Of a stretch of 64,000 nucleotides of DNA, positions 1 through 8,070 are shown piece after piece. The notes under the pieces are model-generated. The model did no database searches and had not been told where the DNA came from. It worked only from the letters and a program-made list of their open reading frames with translations. Each line of letters begins with the position of its first letter. Position 1 is the first letter of the stretch. The translations under genes were made by a program, and so were the position numbers. Source of the DNA: Prevotella sp. HJM029 (GTDB lineage: Bacteria > Bacteroidota > Bacteroidia > Bacteroidales > Bacteroidaceae); NCBI RefSeq assembly GCF_000599605.1, contig NZ_KK082679.1, positions 921-64,920 of the forward strand, in the 5' to 3' direction.

Positions 1-513
1 GTTTGAAAAGAGGGGTTGCCCGCGCGTTCAATCGGATGGAATAGTTTGTTGGGTAGATTGCCAATATATCCAAACGGATGGAATGTTTGGGCGGATAGAT
101 TGCCGCATGCCATTTGTGATGTAGTAGGGGCGCCGCATATGGTTTTCCTCAACCCCATCGGGGTTGTACTTTCGATAGCGCAGGGTTGGGGAGCGCAGTG
201 AGCCTACCCTGTGGAGAAGTGTGGTGGTAACCTATGCCATCGGCATTGTACTTTCTTTTTATCCATTGCCAGCATGCCAATCGGTGGGGGATGCTTGGGC
301 GGAGAGGGTATCGGCATATCCAATTGGATGGGATGTTTGAAAAGAGGGGTTGCCCGCGTTTCCAATCGGATGGAATGGTCGGACGAAGTGTTTGCCAATA
401 TATCCAAACGATGGGATGGTTGAAAAGAGGGGTTGTTGGCACATTCAATCGGATGGAAAGGTTGGGCGCGGCGCTTGCCGAATGGTTCCATCCTGAAAAA
501 CAACTTGGAGTTG
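1..513. repeat. Degenerate palindrome array, about 42 bp period (segment 1)
   Basis: This stretch holds no convincing gene. Short inverted repeats recur at near-constant spacing. Their centres are near 34, 75, 158, 196, 240, 282, 323, 367, 409, 451 and 487, that is every 41-44 bp (or twice that). Examples are AACCCC/GGGGTT at 151-165, ATGCC/GGCAT at 234-246, TCCAATTGGA at 319-328 and TTCCA/TGGAA at 360-375. Longer flanking motifs also repeat, such as GAAAAGAGGGGTTG at about 5, 340 and 423, and TTGTACTTTC at 164 and 245. Several ORFs cross the region in all frames, but they are repeat-encoded and have no recognisable product. The window opens inside the array, so it probably extends further left. 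Confidence 0.7.
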
Positions 514-841
514 CCCTCGCTCGCGATAACTACCTCTCGTTATCGCGAAAAATGCCCTCGCCTGCGATAACCAACGCTCGTTATCGCGAAAATTACCCTC
601 GCCCGCGATAACCACCTCTCGTTATCGCGAAAATTACCCTCGCTCGCGATAACCACTGCTCGTTATCGCGAAAAATGCCCTCGCTCGCGATAACTACCTC
701 TCGTTATCGTGAAAAATGCCCTCGCCCGCGATAACCACCTCTCGTTATCGCGAAAAATGGCCTCGCCCGCGATAACCACTGCTCGTTATCGCGAAAAATG
801 CCCTCGCTCGCGATAACTACCTCTCGTTATCGCGAAAAATG
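514..841. repeat. Eight tandem 41-bp hairpin units (segment 2)
   Basis: Eight head-to-tail 41-bp units start at 514, 555, 596, 637, 678, 719, 760 and 801. Each contains GCGATAAC, an 8-nt loop, then GTTATCGC. This gives an 8-9 bp stem per unit (first copy 522-530 with 539-547). Loops vary among TACCTCTC, CAACGCTC, CACCTCTC and CACTGCTC, while stems are almost invariant; unit 5 has one change. The loop order shows that units 3-5 and 6-8 are a 123-bp duplication. Because halves alternate, GTTATCGCG can also pair with CGCGATAAC of the next unit. A diverged ninth unit may begin at 842. No open frame with a plausible product covers the array. Confidence 0.95.
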
Positions 842-869
842 GTCTCGCCGCCGATAATATTCAAGAGGA

Positions 870-1180
870 GGATGTGGGCGTGGCCTTTTCCGATGATGTT
901 ACAAGGTGGGAGGATGGTGGCGTGGCCTTTTCTGGCAATGTTATAAGGTGAAGGATTGCAGTTGCTGCCTTTGCTGACTATGTCACAAGGAGGGGATTTG
1001 CAATTAATGCCTTTTCCGGCAATGTTATAAGGAGGAGAACTTCCGTGAGTATCTTTTCCGGCAATGTTATAAGGTGGAAGGCTGTGGTCGTGGCTTTTGT
1101 ATGCGATGTGGCAAGGAGGGGGATTATTGTTGGTGGCTTTGTCAGTGATGTTATTTCAAGGCAGGTGGGTGGGCATAGCT
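870..1180. repeat. About seven 42-bp tandem units (segment 3)
   Basis: About seven degenerate units share the core GGCCTTTTCCGGCAATGTTA followed by TAAGG. The GCC of the core falls at about 883, 925, 967, 1009, 1051, 1093 and 1136, so the period is 42 bp with one 43-bp step. Pairing is weaker than in the two preceding segments: CCTT near the start of the core can pair with AAGG at its end. Units diverge mainly after the TAAGG. An open frame at 1045-1260 runs through the last units and encodes a valine-rich stretch with no family resemblance; I treat it as repeat noise. Confidence 0.85.
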
Positions 1181-1258
1181 TTTTGAGGGGATGGTTATGT
1201 GTTTTGGTGTTGGTATTTTTGGCTGATGGGGCTTCGTTTTGTGTTGCTGTTCGGATAT

Positions 1259-1289
1259 GAAAATAGGGCTAACATGCTGTTAGCCCTAT
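1259..1289 (-). terminator. Rho-independent terminator of the first SusC/SusD operon
   Basis: An 11-bp perfect stem (ATAGGGCTAAC at 1263-1273 with GTTAGCCCTAT at 1279-1289) has a 5-nt loop. Read on the minus strand it is followed by a short T stretch. It lies 85 bp past the SusD stop codon, at the border with the repeat array. Confidence 0.8.
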
Positions 1290-1374
1290 CGTGAGAGAAA
1301 GATTATAATGTGCTTATGGGTTATTCCCTTTTGGGCACATTGCTCGTGCCATCGCGGCACTATTGAGTTAGGAA

Positions 1375-2862
1375 TTATTGGCCACCAGCCCACCAGACAT
1401 TCTTGGTGAAGATATACATACCTCCTTCGTTTCCACTGCCGAAAGCGGCCGCTACGTTGGGGTTGGAGGTGACATCGCTCTCACCGTAAGGCAAACAGAG
1501 CGGCCAACGGTTGGCACCCCCCAGCGTGTTGTTGGGATTGGTCATGGCAACGGGATAGCTACCGTCAATGTAACGGCAACGGCGCATGTCGTTATAAGTC
1601 TCCAACTGTTCATCACGCGTTTGGGCAATATACTTTTGAATGAGGATTTCGTTCAGCGGATTGGCCGTGTAACGCGTGCTCAACGAGGCAATGTAGGTGG
1701 CAATCTGTGCGTCGGTCACGTTGGCTTCAATCACGCTTCCGCCAGCCGCATAGAAATCTTTTATAGACGCTTTCACGCCCGCTTCGAACGCTGTCTGTGC
1801 ATTTTGTCCTAAACGTGCCTGTGCTTCGGCCTGCACAAAATAAAGCTCTGAAAGGCTCAACACATGCAAGGTTGCGGCACCGTTTTCCAAATAGGCCGGC
1901 CAGTTGACCACCTCCGTCTGCGCTGCCATGGCATCATCTCCGGGATTGGCCACAACGTCTTTGCCAAAGCTGTTGAAGTTATAGATGGGTTCGCGGGGGT
2001 CGTTGCGTGCCGTAAGCAGATTTTCAACCGTCGAAGAGCAACCTGTGTACTTGCGGCTTTGGGCATAAGCATACCACGAGTTGTCGGCCGTCTGACCGTT
2101 GAACACGGCCAATTCGCAGCCCGCGAAGCCGGCGTTGAGGGCTGCCTGTGCCTCGTCGACCACCTTTTGCAACTGGGCTGTGGTGCGGTTCACGCCATAG
2201 GTGCGCAGCAGATAGCGTGCTTTCAGCGCGTGAACCAATGCCGCCCACTTCGCCTGTTTGCCGGCATAGATGACATCGTTGGAGCTGTTGTCATCGGTTC
2301 CGCGTGCAAAATTAATCTGTGCGCTGTCAAGCAATTCAAACACACGGCTGTAGACCTCCTTTTGTTTGTCAATCTTAGGCGCCGAAGTCACGAAACATTC
2401 TTTGTAGGGAATGTCGCCATGAAGGTCGGTCAGCGTGGCCCAGTTGATGGCTTCGAGCGTTTGTGCCATGCCCAACAGGTTGTAGTTTCCGGCATTCACG
2501 CCACCGGGTTGACACTTCCCGCGCATCAGTTTCAGGTTGTTGAGGTTGAGATAGGTGTTGTTCCATTCGTTGCCAAACGTTGAACTTCCGGCCACTTCGG
2601 CAATATTACGTTTCTCAATCATGCGCATTTGGTTGTTGCCTGTGCCGAAGAGTTGTTCGGTATACGAGCTGACATACCATTCATAGGCACCGCAAAGGGT
2701 AGAGAATACCGTTGACACCTCGGTTTCGGTGAGTTGCAGTTTTGCGTTGATATTTTGGCCCGGATGTGCTTCGTCGGTGTTGATGCGATCCATCGTGTCT
2801 TCCGAACAAGCTGTGAAAAGCATTGCCGTCAGCGCAGCTCCGAATATATATTTCATTTTCAT
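1375..2862 (-). CDS. SusD/RagB-family outer-membrane lipoprotein
   Basis: Surface lipoprotein that would act as the glycan- or nutrient-capturing lid of the SusC channel encoded just upstream. The product is 495 residues. It begins with a short lipoprotein signal ending in the lipobox LFTAC. The following motif RINTDEAHPG resembles the start of the SusD-like_2 branch (SusD/RagB family, the type with DINTNPN-like openings). The middle and C-terminal parts carry the usual TPR-like helices and end in NVWWAGG. I chose ATG at 2862 over an in-frame TTG at 2868 because it gives a standard signal peptide. It follows SusC by 39 bp, so the two form an operon. No enzyme gene accompanies the pair, so the substrate cannot be guessed. 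Confidence 0.92.
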   Translation of the reverse strand: MKMKYIFGAALTAMLFTACSEDTMDRINTDEAHPGQNINAKLQLTETEVSTVFSTLCGAYEWYVSSYTEQLFGTGNNQMRMIEKRNIAEVAGSSTFGNEWNNTYLNLNNLKLMRGKCQPGGVNAGNYNLLGMAQTLEAINWATLTDLHGDIPYKECFVTSAPKIDKQKEVYSRVFELLDSAQINFARGTDDNSSNDVIYAGKQAKWAALVHALKARYLLRTYGVNRTTAQLQKVVDEAQAALNAGFAGCELAVFNGQTADNSWYAYAQSRKYTGCSSTVENLLTARNDPREPIYNFNSFGKDVVANPGDDAMAAQTEVVNWPAYLENGAATLHVLSLSELYFVQAEAQARLGQNAQTAFEAGVKASIKDFYAAGGSVIEANVTDAQIATYIASLSTRYTANPLNEILIQKYIAQTRDEQLETYNDMRRCRYIDGSYPVAMTNPNNTLGGANRWPLCLPYGESDVTSNPNVAAAFGSGNEGGMYIFTKNVWWAGGQ

Positions 2863-2901
2863 AATCAATACTTTTTTCGTTTATCAAATGTTAGTTACTC
2901 C

Positions 2902-5900
2902 TTAGAAGGTTACTTTCAATCCGCCACCAAAGCTTGAAGTGTTGGGCACAGAGAAGCGCTCAAAGTATCCACCCATGTTGTTGTTGCCTTGTGAACTCTC
3001 GGGGTCGAGGTTGGGCATTTTTGCCCATAGGAGGACATTGCGTGCGAATGCGTAGACAGAAAGATTAACGCCGCCCAACTTGGGTAGTTGATAGGCCAAG
3101 GTGATGTCGCGCAGTTTGAGGTAGCTGGTTTCAAAGATACCTGCTTCAGTGACGTCGTTATAGGCCTGATAATAGGCTTGCTTGCCCACCACTACCGTGT
3201 TCTTTGCCCCCGTAGCTTCGTTGATTCCTTCGGCCACCATCGTTCCTTCATGATAGGGGAGCGACTCTTTCGTGACGCCGAAAAAGTTCATCGTCAAGAG
3301 GGTTCCGTTGTACATGCAACCGCCTTTCTGCCAATCCATGGTAGCCGAGAGCGACAGGTTTTTATAGTGTGCGTGGAGGTTGAATCCCATTGTGAAGTCG
3401 GGTGCACACTCACCCAAGTTTACATTGGCTGCTGTTGACTGGGGCAATCCGTTGGCATCGAGTAGCAACTGTCCGTCAGCTGTGCGCTTAAACGCTTTAC
3501 CATAGATGTTGGGATAGTTGTAACCAGCCTGTGCACGTATCTGCGGTGTAACGAAACCACCAAGCATAATGCTCTCTACGCCGGGTGCAAGTTTCTTCAC
3601 TCTGTTTCTAACCTTAGTGAAATTCACCCCCAAGTCTACACCATAGTCCTGATGATGGAGCACGGTAGCATTCAGCGACAACTCGTGCGACCAGGTCACC
3701 ATCTGCCCAGCATTGGTGCGAAGTGACTGATAGCCCGTCGTTCCAGCTGTGGGAACATCGAAGATTTGGTCTTTCACATCCTGATAGCTCAGCGTGTATT
3801 CCAACTTCACAAGGTTCTTAAACAAACCCAAATCCAATCCTGCTTCCCAGTTAGAAGTGTTCTGAGGCTTGAGCTTTTCATCAAACTTCACGAAGTAGGG
3901 CGCATAGCCGCGCGCACCACCGAGGGGATAACTGATGGGGGTGTAGATATACATGCCGCCACCATACACGGGCACATACATATAATTGTTGTAGAAATGC
4001 CCAGCTTGTCCCACCTGTGCGTAAGACAGACGGAGCTTTCCATAAGAGAGTGTCTTGTTTTCTTTCAATGCCGGAAGCTCGGTGAAAATCCAGCCCAATG
4101 AAACGGAAGGATAGAAGAACGAGCGGTGACCGCGGGGCATAGACGACACTTTGTCGTTACGACCCGTCACGGTTAGATAGAGCATGTCTTTCCAAGAGAG
4201 CGACAACTGACCGAAGGTTCCCACCGTGCGCTCTTGCCGATGATACTCTTTGTGCACATCCATCGACGACGTGTTGCCAATCGTAGGCTGACCGTAGAAA
4301 GCCAATCCCGAGCCGTCATAATCCCATTTGCGGCGATACTCGTGGTTGAACTCGTTACCGAGCACGAAGCCAAAGTCCCACTCTCTATCGGCACCCCACT
4401 TGGCAGTGAAGTTGGCTGTAAGCAAGTTGTTGAAGATATTCTCCTGCACACCGTAGTTCTCCACCTCACCTTTCTTGTTGTAGGCCGATCCAATCTCAGC
4501 AATGATGGCGTTGTTGGTGGTATACATATCCATGCCCACCTGCTCGCGAAAAACGAGATGATAGCGGTCTCCCCAGTTCAATTTCGGGGTGAATTCAGCA
4601 TAAGCATTGCCAAACAAACGGTTGGTGTGTTGCGAATATTCATCGTTTGCAGCCCACCAATAGGGGTTGTTGAAGCTGGTCGCACGGAAAAGCACCTGCG
4701 AAGTGGGGTCGCCGGGCTTGTGATAGGGCGTGCCTTTGAGGTTATATTCCGACGGAGCCGAGTACACCACGTTCACAATACCGCTGTTGGCACCCGGTGC
4801 AGAAGTAATCTTTACTGAGCTGTAGTTAGACGAAAAGCCGGTCTTCCACTGCTCGTTCACCTTCCAGTCAACGGCACCGCGTGCTCCTGTGCGGGTCATG
4901 CCCGTTGAGGGGATGATGCCTTTCTGATAGCTATCACTGAGACTGAACGAATAGCTCACATCGTTTTTGCGTTGCGAAATGTTGAATGTGGCATTTTGCG
5001 TGAAGCCCGTTTTGAAGAAATCGCCCACGTTGTCATAGGTCTGTGGCGTAGTCCAACCGCTCAAACCTGCGGCAGCATACTTCGGGTTGTAGTACATACC
5101 CGCGTGCGAAGTGAGGTCGCCGTTGGTATAGGCGTTGTTTTTATTGCCGCCATAAGTAGCATCATTCGGCAGGTCGGCAATCTTCGGTCCCCACGTCATC
5201 GAAGCATTTGGATTATATTTTGAGAGCGTTGTGCCCTGCGCATACACATCCTGTCGTTCAAACTTGCGGCTCAAGGTCTGTGCACTCAAGTCGGTTGTAA
5301 AGGTGATAACAGGCTTGGTCGACTCTTTGCTGCCGCGCTTTGTGGTAATCAAGATGACACCGTTTGAAGCGCGAATACCATAAAGTGCCGAGGCTGCTTG
5401 CCCTTTCAGCACGTTGATCGATTCAATATCGTCGGGGTTGAGGTCAATGGTTCGGCTGGCATAGTCAGAACCTGTCACTGACTTTTCCGTGTCCCAGTCG
5501 GGTGTTGAAGCGATAGGCATGCCGTCAACCACATACAACGGCGTGTTGTTGCCATCGAAAGAGCGTGCTCCACGAATAACAATTTGTGCCGAAGCACCGG
5601 GTGCTCCCGAGGAAGTGCGAATGTCAACACCCGTGAGTTTGCCCTGCATAGCATTGGCCAACGACGAGGTTCCGGCCGTATTCAAGTCCTTTGCGTTGAG
5701 CACTTGTGAGGCATAACCGAGGGCTTTCTTCTCGCGCGTGATGCCCATTGCCGTGACAACTACTTCGTCAAGCACCTTGTTGTCGGGGTCTAACTTAATT
5801 TTCATGTCGTCTGATGTAGAGGCCGTCACGGTCTTGACGCGCATACCTAAATAGGAAACCACTAATTTTGTGCCGTTGGTTGCATTTAATGAAAACTTAC

Positions 5901-6072
5901 CTTCGGCATCGGTAATGGTACCTGTCTTCGTACCAGAAATCATTACCGAAGCGCCAACTACGGGCTCTCCATCTTCACTTGAAACCACGGTTCCTTTCAC
6001 TTGCGTTTGCGCTACGGCCATTCCTATGCTCAAGAATAAACCGACGAGAAACATCAAAAGTCTCTTTTCCAT
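2902..6072 (-). CDS. SusC/RagA-family TonB-dependent receptor
   Basis: Outer-membrane TonB-dependent importer, 1056 residues, partner of the downstream SusD. The order is a signal peptide ending at AVAQ, a carboxypeptidase-D regulatory-like domain from about residue 25 (VKGTVVSSEDGEPVVGASV), the TonB-box region KVLDEVVVTAMG near residue 100, a plug domain with the SusC signature around residues 115-240 (LKGQAASALYGIRASNGVIL), then a beta-barrel ending in GGGLKVTF with a C-terminal aromatic residue. No STN domain is present, so sigma/anti-sigma signalling is not expected. A promoter matching the Bacteroidota consensus lies about 100 bp upstream. The pair is isolated from glycosidase genes, so the imported compound is unknown. 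Confidence 0.95.
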   Translation of the reverse strand: MEKRLLMFLVGLFLSIGMAVAQTQVKGTVVSSEDGEPVVGASVMISGTKTGTITDAEGKFSLNATNGTKLVVSYLGMRVKTVTASTSDDMKIKLDPDNKVLDEVVVTAMGITREKKALGYASQVLNAKDLNTAGTSSLANAMQGKLTGVDIRTSSGAPGASAQIVIRGARSFDGNNTPLYVVDGMPIASTPDWDTEKSVTGSDYASRTIDLNPDDIESINVLKGQAASALYGIRASNGVILITTKRGSKESTKPVITFTTDLSAQTLSRKFERQDVYAQGTTLSKYNPNASMTWGPKIADLPNDATYGGNKNNAYTNGDLTSHAGMYYNPKYAAAGLSGWTTPQTYDNVGDFFKTGFTQNATFNISQRKNDVSYSFSLSDSYQKGIIPSTGMTRTGARGAVDWKVNEQWKTGFSSNYSSVKITSAPGANSGIVNVVYSAPSEYNLKGTPYHKPGDPTSQVLFRATSFNNPYWWAANDEYSQHTNRLFGNAYAEFTPKLNWGDRYHLVFREQVGMDMYTTNNAIIAEIGSAYNKKGEVENYGVQENIFNNLLTANFTAKWGADREWDFGFVLGNEFNHEYRRKWDYDGSGLAFYGQPTIGNTSSMDVHKEYHRQERTVGTFGQLSLSWKDMLYLTVTGRNDKVSSMPRGHRSFFYPSVSLGWIFTELPALKENKTLSYGKLRLSYAQVGQAGHFYNNYMYVPVYGGGMYIYTPISYPLGGARGYAPYFVKFDEKLKPQNTSNWEAGLDLGLFKNLVKLEYTLSYQDVKDQIFDVPTAGTTGYQSLRTNAGQMVTWSHELSLNATVLHHQDYGVDLGVNFTKVRNRVKKLAPGVESIMLGGFVTPQIRAQAGYNYPNIYGKAFKRTADGQLLLDANGLPQSTAANVNLGECAPDFTMGFNLHAHYKNLSLSATMDWQKGGCMYNGTLLTMNFFGVTKESLPYHEGTMVAEGINEATGAKNTVVVGKQAYYQAYNDVTEAGIFETSYLKLRDITLAYQLPKLGGVNLSVYAFARNVLLWAKMPNLDPESSQGNNNMGGYFERFSVPNTSSFGGGLKVTF

Positions 6073-6154
6073 AAATTTCTCTCTTTAGATTAAAAACAAA
6101 ACAATTGTGCTATACACGATTACGTTGGGTGATATAGACTTGAAAAAATTATTA

Positions 6155-6200
6155 ATATAATTTGCTTGCAAAGTTAACAGATATATAATTTGTTTGCAAA
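6155..6200 (-). promoter_or_regulatory. Promoter with overlapping direct repeats for the first SusC gene
   Basis: On the minus strand, TAACTTTG (complement of 6169-6176) matches the TAnnTTTG -7 box and TTTG (complement of 6197-6200) the -33 box, with 20 bp between them. An 18-bp sequence, ATATAATTTGCTTGCAAA at 6155-6172, recurs with one mismatch at 6183-6200. Each copy contains the small palindrome TTTG-N4-CAAA. The copies overlap both promoter boxes, so they could be operator half-sites, or may partly reflect the two boxes themselves. Confidence 0.6.
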
Positions 6201-6204
6201 TATT

Positions 6205-6819
6205 TTCTTGATAATTTTTTCATTTTATAGTAAAACATGGAGTTTTTCTTTTATTTTCGTTATAAATTGCATGAATATGCGTTTGTTTTATAATATAATA
6301 ACGCGTAAAACTTATATAAGCATAAAAGCGAATAGGTTCTAACTTGTAAATTATGCTTAATAAGAACTTGTTTATTTTTGTTTAAATGGCATGATAAGAT
6401 TTCTAAGGTGTGTTATAAACGGAGTGCATATTTAGACTTTTTTAGTCCGTGAATCGTCCTTCACGCGTGCTTCTTATTTTTATGGTGTTGGTAAAGGCGG
6501 CTGCATGATGAGGTAATTTCAGCTGTTTTGTCCTATAATCTCGTTGAGATTGTGGCATAATCAATAGGATATAGGATGGTAATCTCTATGCTATTGTTTG
6601 GTGCTACTGGCCGCGTGCAGGAATAATGGGTAGGAGATAGAAGTTACAACTTGTTGGGTTGCATGCCTTTAATACCTCTCCCGTGCGCGAATACAAAGCC
6701 TCTATGAGAGACCCTAAAATAAATATTTTGGGTTAAAATGATTTAAAATTATTGTAATACTAAAAATATTGTATAGCTTTACAATCGTATTACTAACGCA
6801 ATTATCAACCTTTATAGCA
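6205..6819. other. AT-rich intergenic region without a recognised gene
   Basis: AT-rich spacer between the minus-strand SusC promoter and a plus-strand small ORF. I see no tRNA, no extended ORF and no strong terminator. A short block GTAATCTCTATGCT near 6583 recurs near 26570 in another spacer. Confidence 0.5.
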
Positions 6820-6942
6820 ATGAAAGGAAACATCATGAAGAGGATTCTTTTGCAACGTGACCAGTTCATTTGGATGGGAACAGACAGCAGTCCTTCTAAA
6901 AAAGAGTTTAATGTAGCATGCCAATGTCTAACATTGGTTTAA
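6820..6942 (+). CDS. Possible 40-residue small protein
   Basis: An ATG-initiated frame of 40 codons encodes a small protein beginning MKGNIMKRILLQ and ending CQCLTLV. It lies 56 bp before the discoidin-type gene and in the same direction, after a long AT-rich spacer. No domain, signal peptide or known family is apparent; a leader peptide or chance ORF are the alternatives. Confidence 0.25.
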   Translation: MKGNIMKRILLQRDQFIWMGTDSSPSKKEFNVACQCLTLV

Positions 6943-6998
6943 TCCTTTACACCCCACTTTTCAAAACAAAGAACTATTCACCTGCCTAAAATCTAACG

Positions 6999-7663
6999 AT
7001 GCAGTCAAAATATCTCTTAAACCAAATGCTGTTCCGCTCACTCTCGGGCGCAGCTTTTTTGCTCCTATCGCCCACTTTACCCGCTAAAGTGTACGCTTTT
7101 ACGCCGCGGTTGGATGCACATTCAACTATTATCCACGCCATTTCGCCTGCCGATATGGCCAGTTTATCATCAACTCCTCACAGCACGGTGCCGAAATAAG
7201 CGAAGGACCACTCTCGGCACTCATTGATGGTAACGAGAACAATTTCTTCCACATGAGCTGGACTGCGCCGAAGCCTTTCCCACATTACATCGTGTTTGAC
7301 TTAGGCGCACCGCACAAAGCGTTGCAATTTCGCTACGTATGTCGCAATGGAGGTGGACGCGACAACTCTAAAGCTATTGATGTGTTGGTGAGTGATGCCT
7401 TCACCGAAAGTGCCGCAACCTACGCTAACGAGACTGGAACGCGCAAGTTGGCATCGTTCACAAATCTACCTAACACGCTGCATGCAACGTATGAAACCAA
7501 CCGAACCATTAAGAGCGAAACACCATTCCGCTATGTATGGTTCAAGATTAATGGTTCTACCAGCAACCAACAGTGGGTGGCATTAGCTGAATGGCAGGTG
7601 TTCAAAGTGCGCGAAAAGGTGATTGATCCAGAACTTGACGACACTACCATCATTGAATATTAA
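6999..7663 (+). pseudogene. Frameshifted discoidin (F5/8 type C-like) domain protein
   Basis: Two overlapping frames appear to be one gene broken by a frameshift. Frame one starts at ATG 6999 with an N-terminal hydrophobic segment (SGAAFLLLSPTLPA) and stops at 7199. From about 7155 the sequence in another frame reads QFIINSSQHGAEISEG, then PLSALIDGN and FFHMSWTAP, continuing to 7663 as a galactose-binding/discoidin fold (YIVFDLGAP, FRYVCRNGG, YVWFKING). The domain clearly begins before the only ATG of the second frame (7253), and an in-frame stop lies upstream near 7087, so that frame has no start of its own. Rejoined near 7150-7160 the product would be about 220 residues: a secreted protein with one carbohydrate- or surface-binding module. 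A sequencing error is an alternative to true inactivation. Confidence 0.65.
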
Positions 7664-7684
7664 TTCTTATTCATCAACAAAAGA

Positions 7685-7723
7685 GCGTCGGCACTTGCAG
7701 CAAAGCAAGTTGTCGACGTTTTT
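7685..7723 (+). terminator. Terminator after the discoidin gene
   Basis: Stem with GCGTCGGCACTTGC at 7685-7698 and GCAAGTTGTCGACG at 7705-7718, two mismatches and a 6-nt loop, followed by five T. It begins 22 bp after the stop codon of the frameshifted gene. Confidence 0.75.
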
Positions 7724-7776
7724 CGTTTGCGCGAACCAGTGAAAGCATTCAGTACAAAGATAAAACATGTTTTTGA

Positions 7777-7953
7777 CCATTTTATTTGTTATTTCGCGTA
7801 AAAGTTTACGCCTTTGCACACGATGGAACAACAAACCTGTTGGAAGGATTTAACTCACAACTTAAAAGAGCACTGCATAATCATAATGGATTGAATGAAG
7901 CTAATAAAAAGAAGTTTATAGATGGATTCATTAATACAAAAAAAGTAGGATAG
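7777..7953 (+). pseudogene. C-terminal remnant of an insertion-sequence transposase
   Basis: A frame without a start codon, open from 7777 to TAG at 7951-7953, ends in HDGTTNLLEGFNSQLKRAL, then HNHNGLNEANKKKFIDGF. The pattern TTN-x-LEG-x-N-x2-LKR-x2-x-H-x-GL followed by basic KKKFI is typical of the C-terminal end of transposases of the IS256/mutator-like type. The catalytic core is absent, so this is a dead fragment. It is followed at once by the short direct repeats at 7960-8021. The exact IS family cannot be fixed from 50 residues. Confidence 0.55.
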
Positions 7954-7959
7954 AATAAC

Positions 7960-8021
7960 CAGCCTACCAAATGTCCATTACTAAAACCCATGAGGTTTTC
8001 AGCCTACCAAATGTCCATTAC
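7960..8021. repeat. 22-bp direct repeat with hairpin between copies
   Basis: The 22-bp sequence beginning CAGCCTACCAAATGTCC occurs at 7960-7981 and 8000-8021, a 40-bp period. Between the copies AAAACC (7983-7988) and GGTTTT (7994-7999) form a small palindrome. The copies abut the transposase remnant and could be a short tandem duplication. Confidence 0.85.
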
Positions 8022-8070
8022 GCCTTATTTTGTTTGTATGGGATTGCGTGGAAAAATATGGTGGAGATGG

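Noticed and set aside
16-611. Several overlapping ORFs in all frames
   Set aside because: All lie in the palindrome array and encode repeat-derived sequence without family features.
514-841. CRISPR array
   Set aside because: Repeats are contiguous 41-bp units with no unique spacers; the variable part is only the hairpin loop, and no cas gene is present.
1045-1260. 71-codon ORF
   Set aside because: It runs through the 42-bp repeat units and beyond and resembles no protein; repeat-derived.
7253-7663. Stand-alone gene starting at ATG 7253
   Set aside because: The discoidin-type domain begins at least 30 codons earlier in the same frame, so this ATG is internal.
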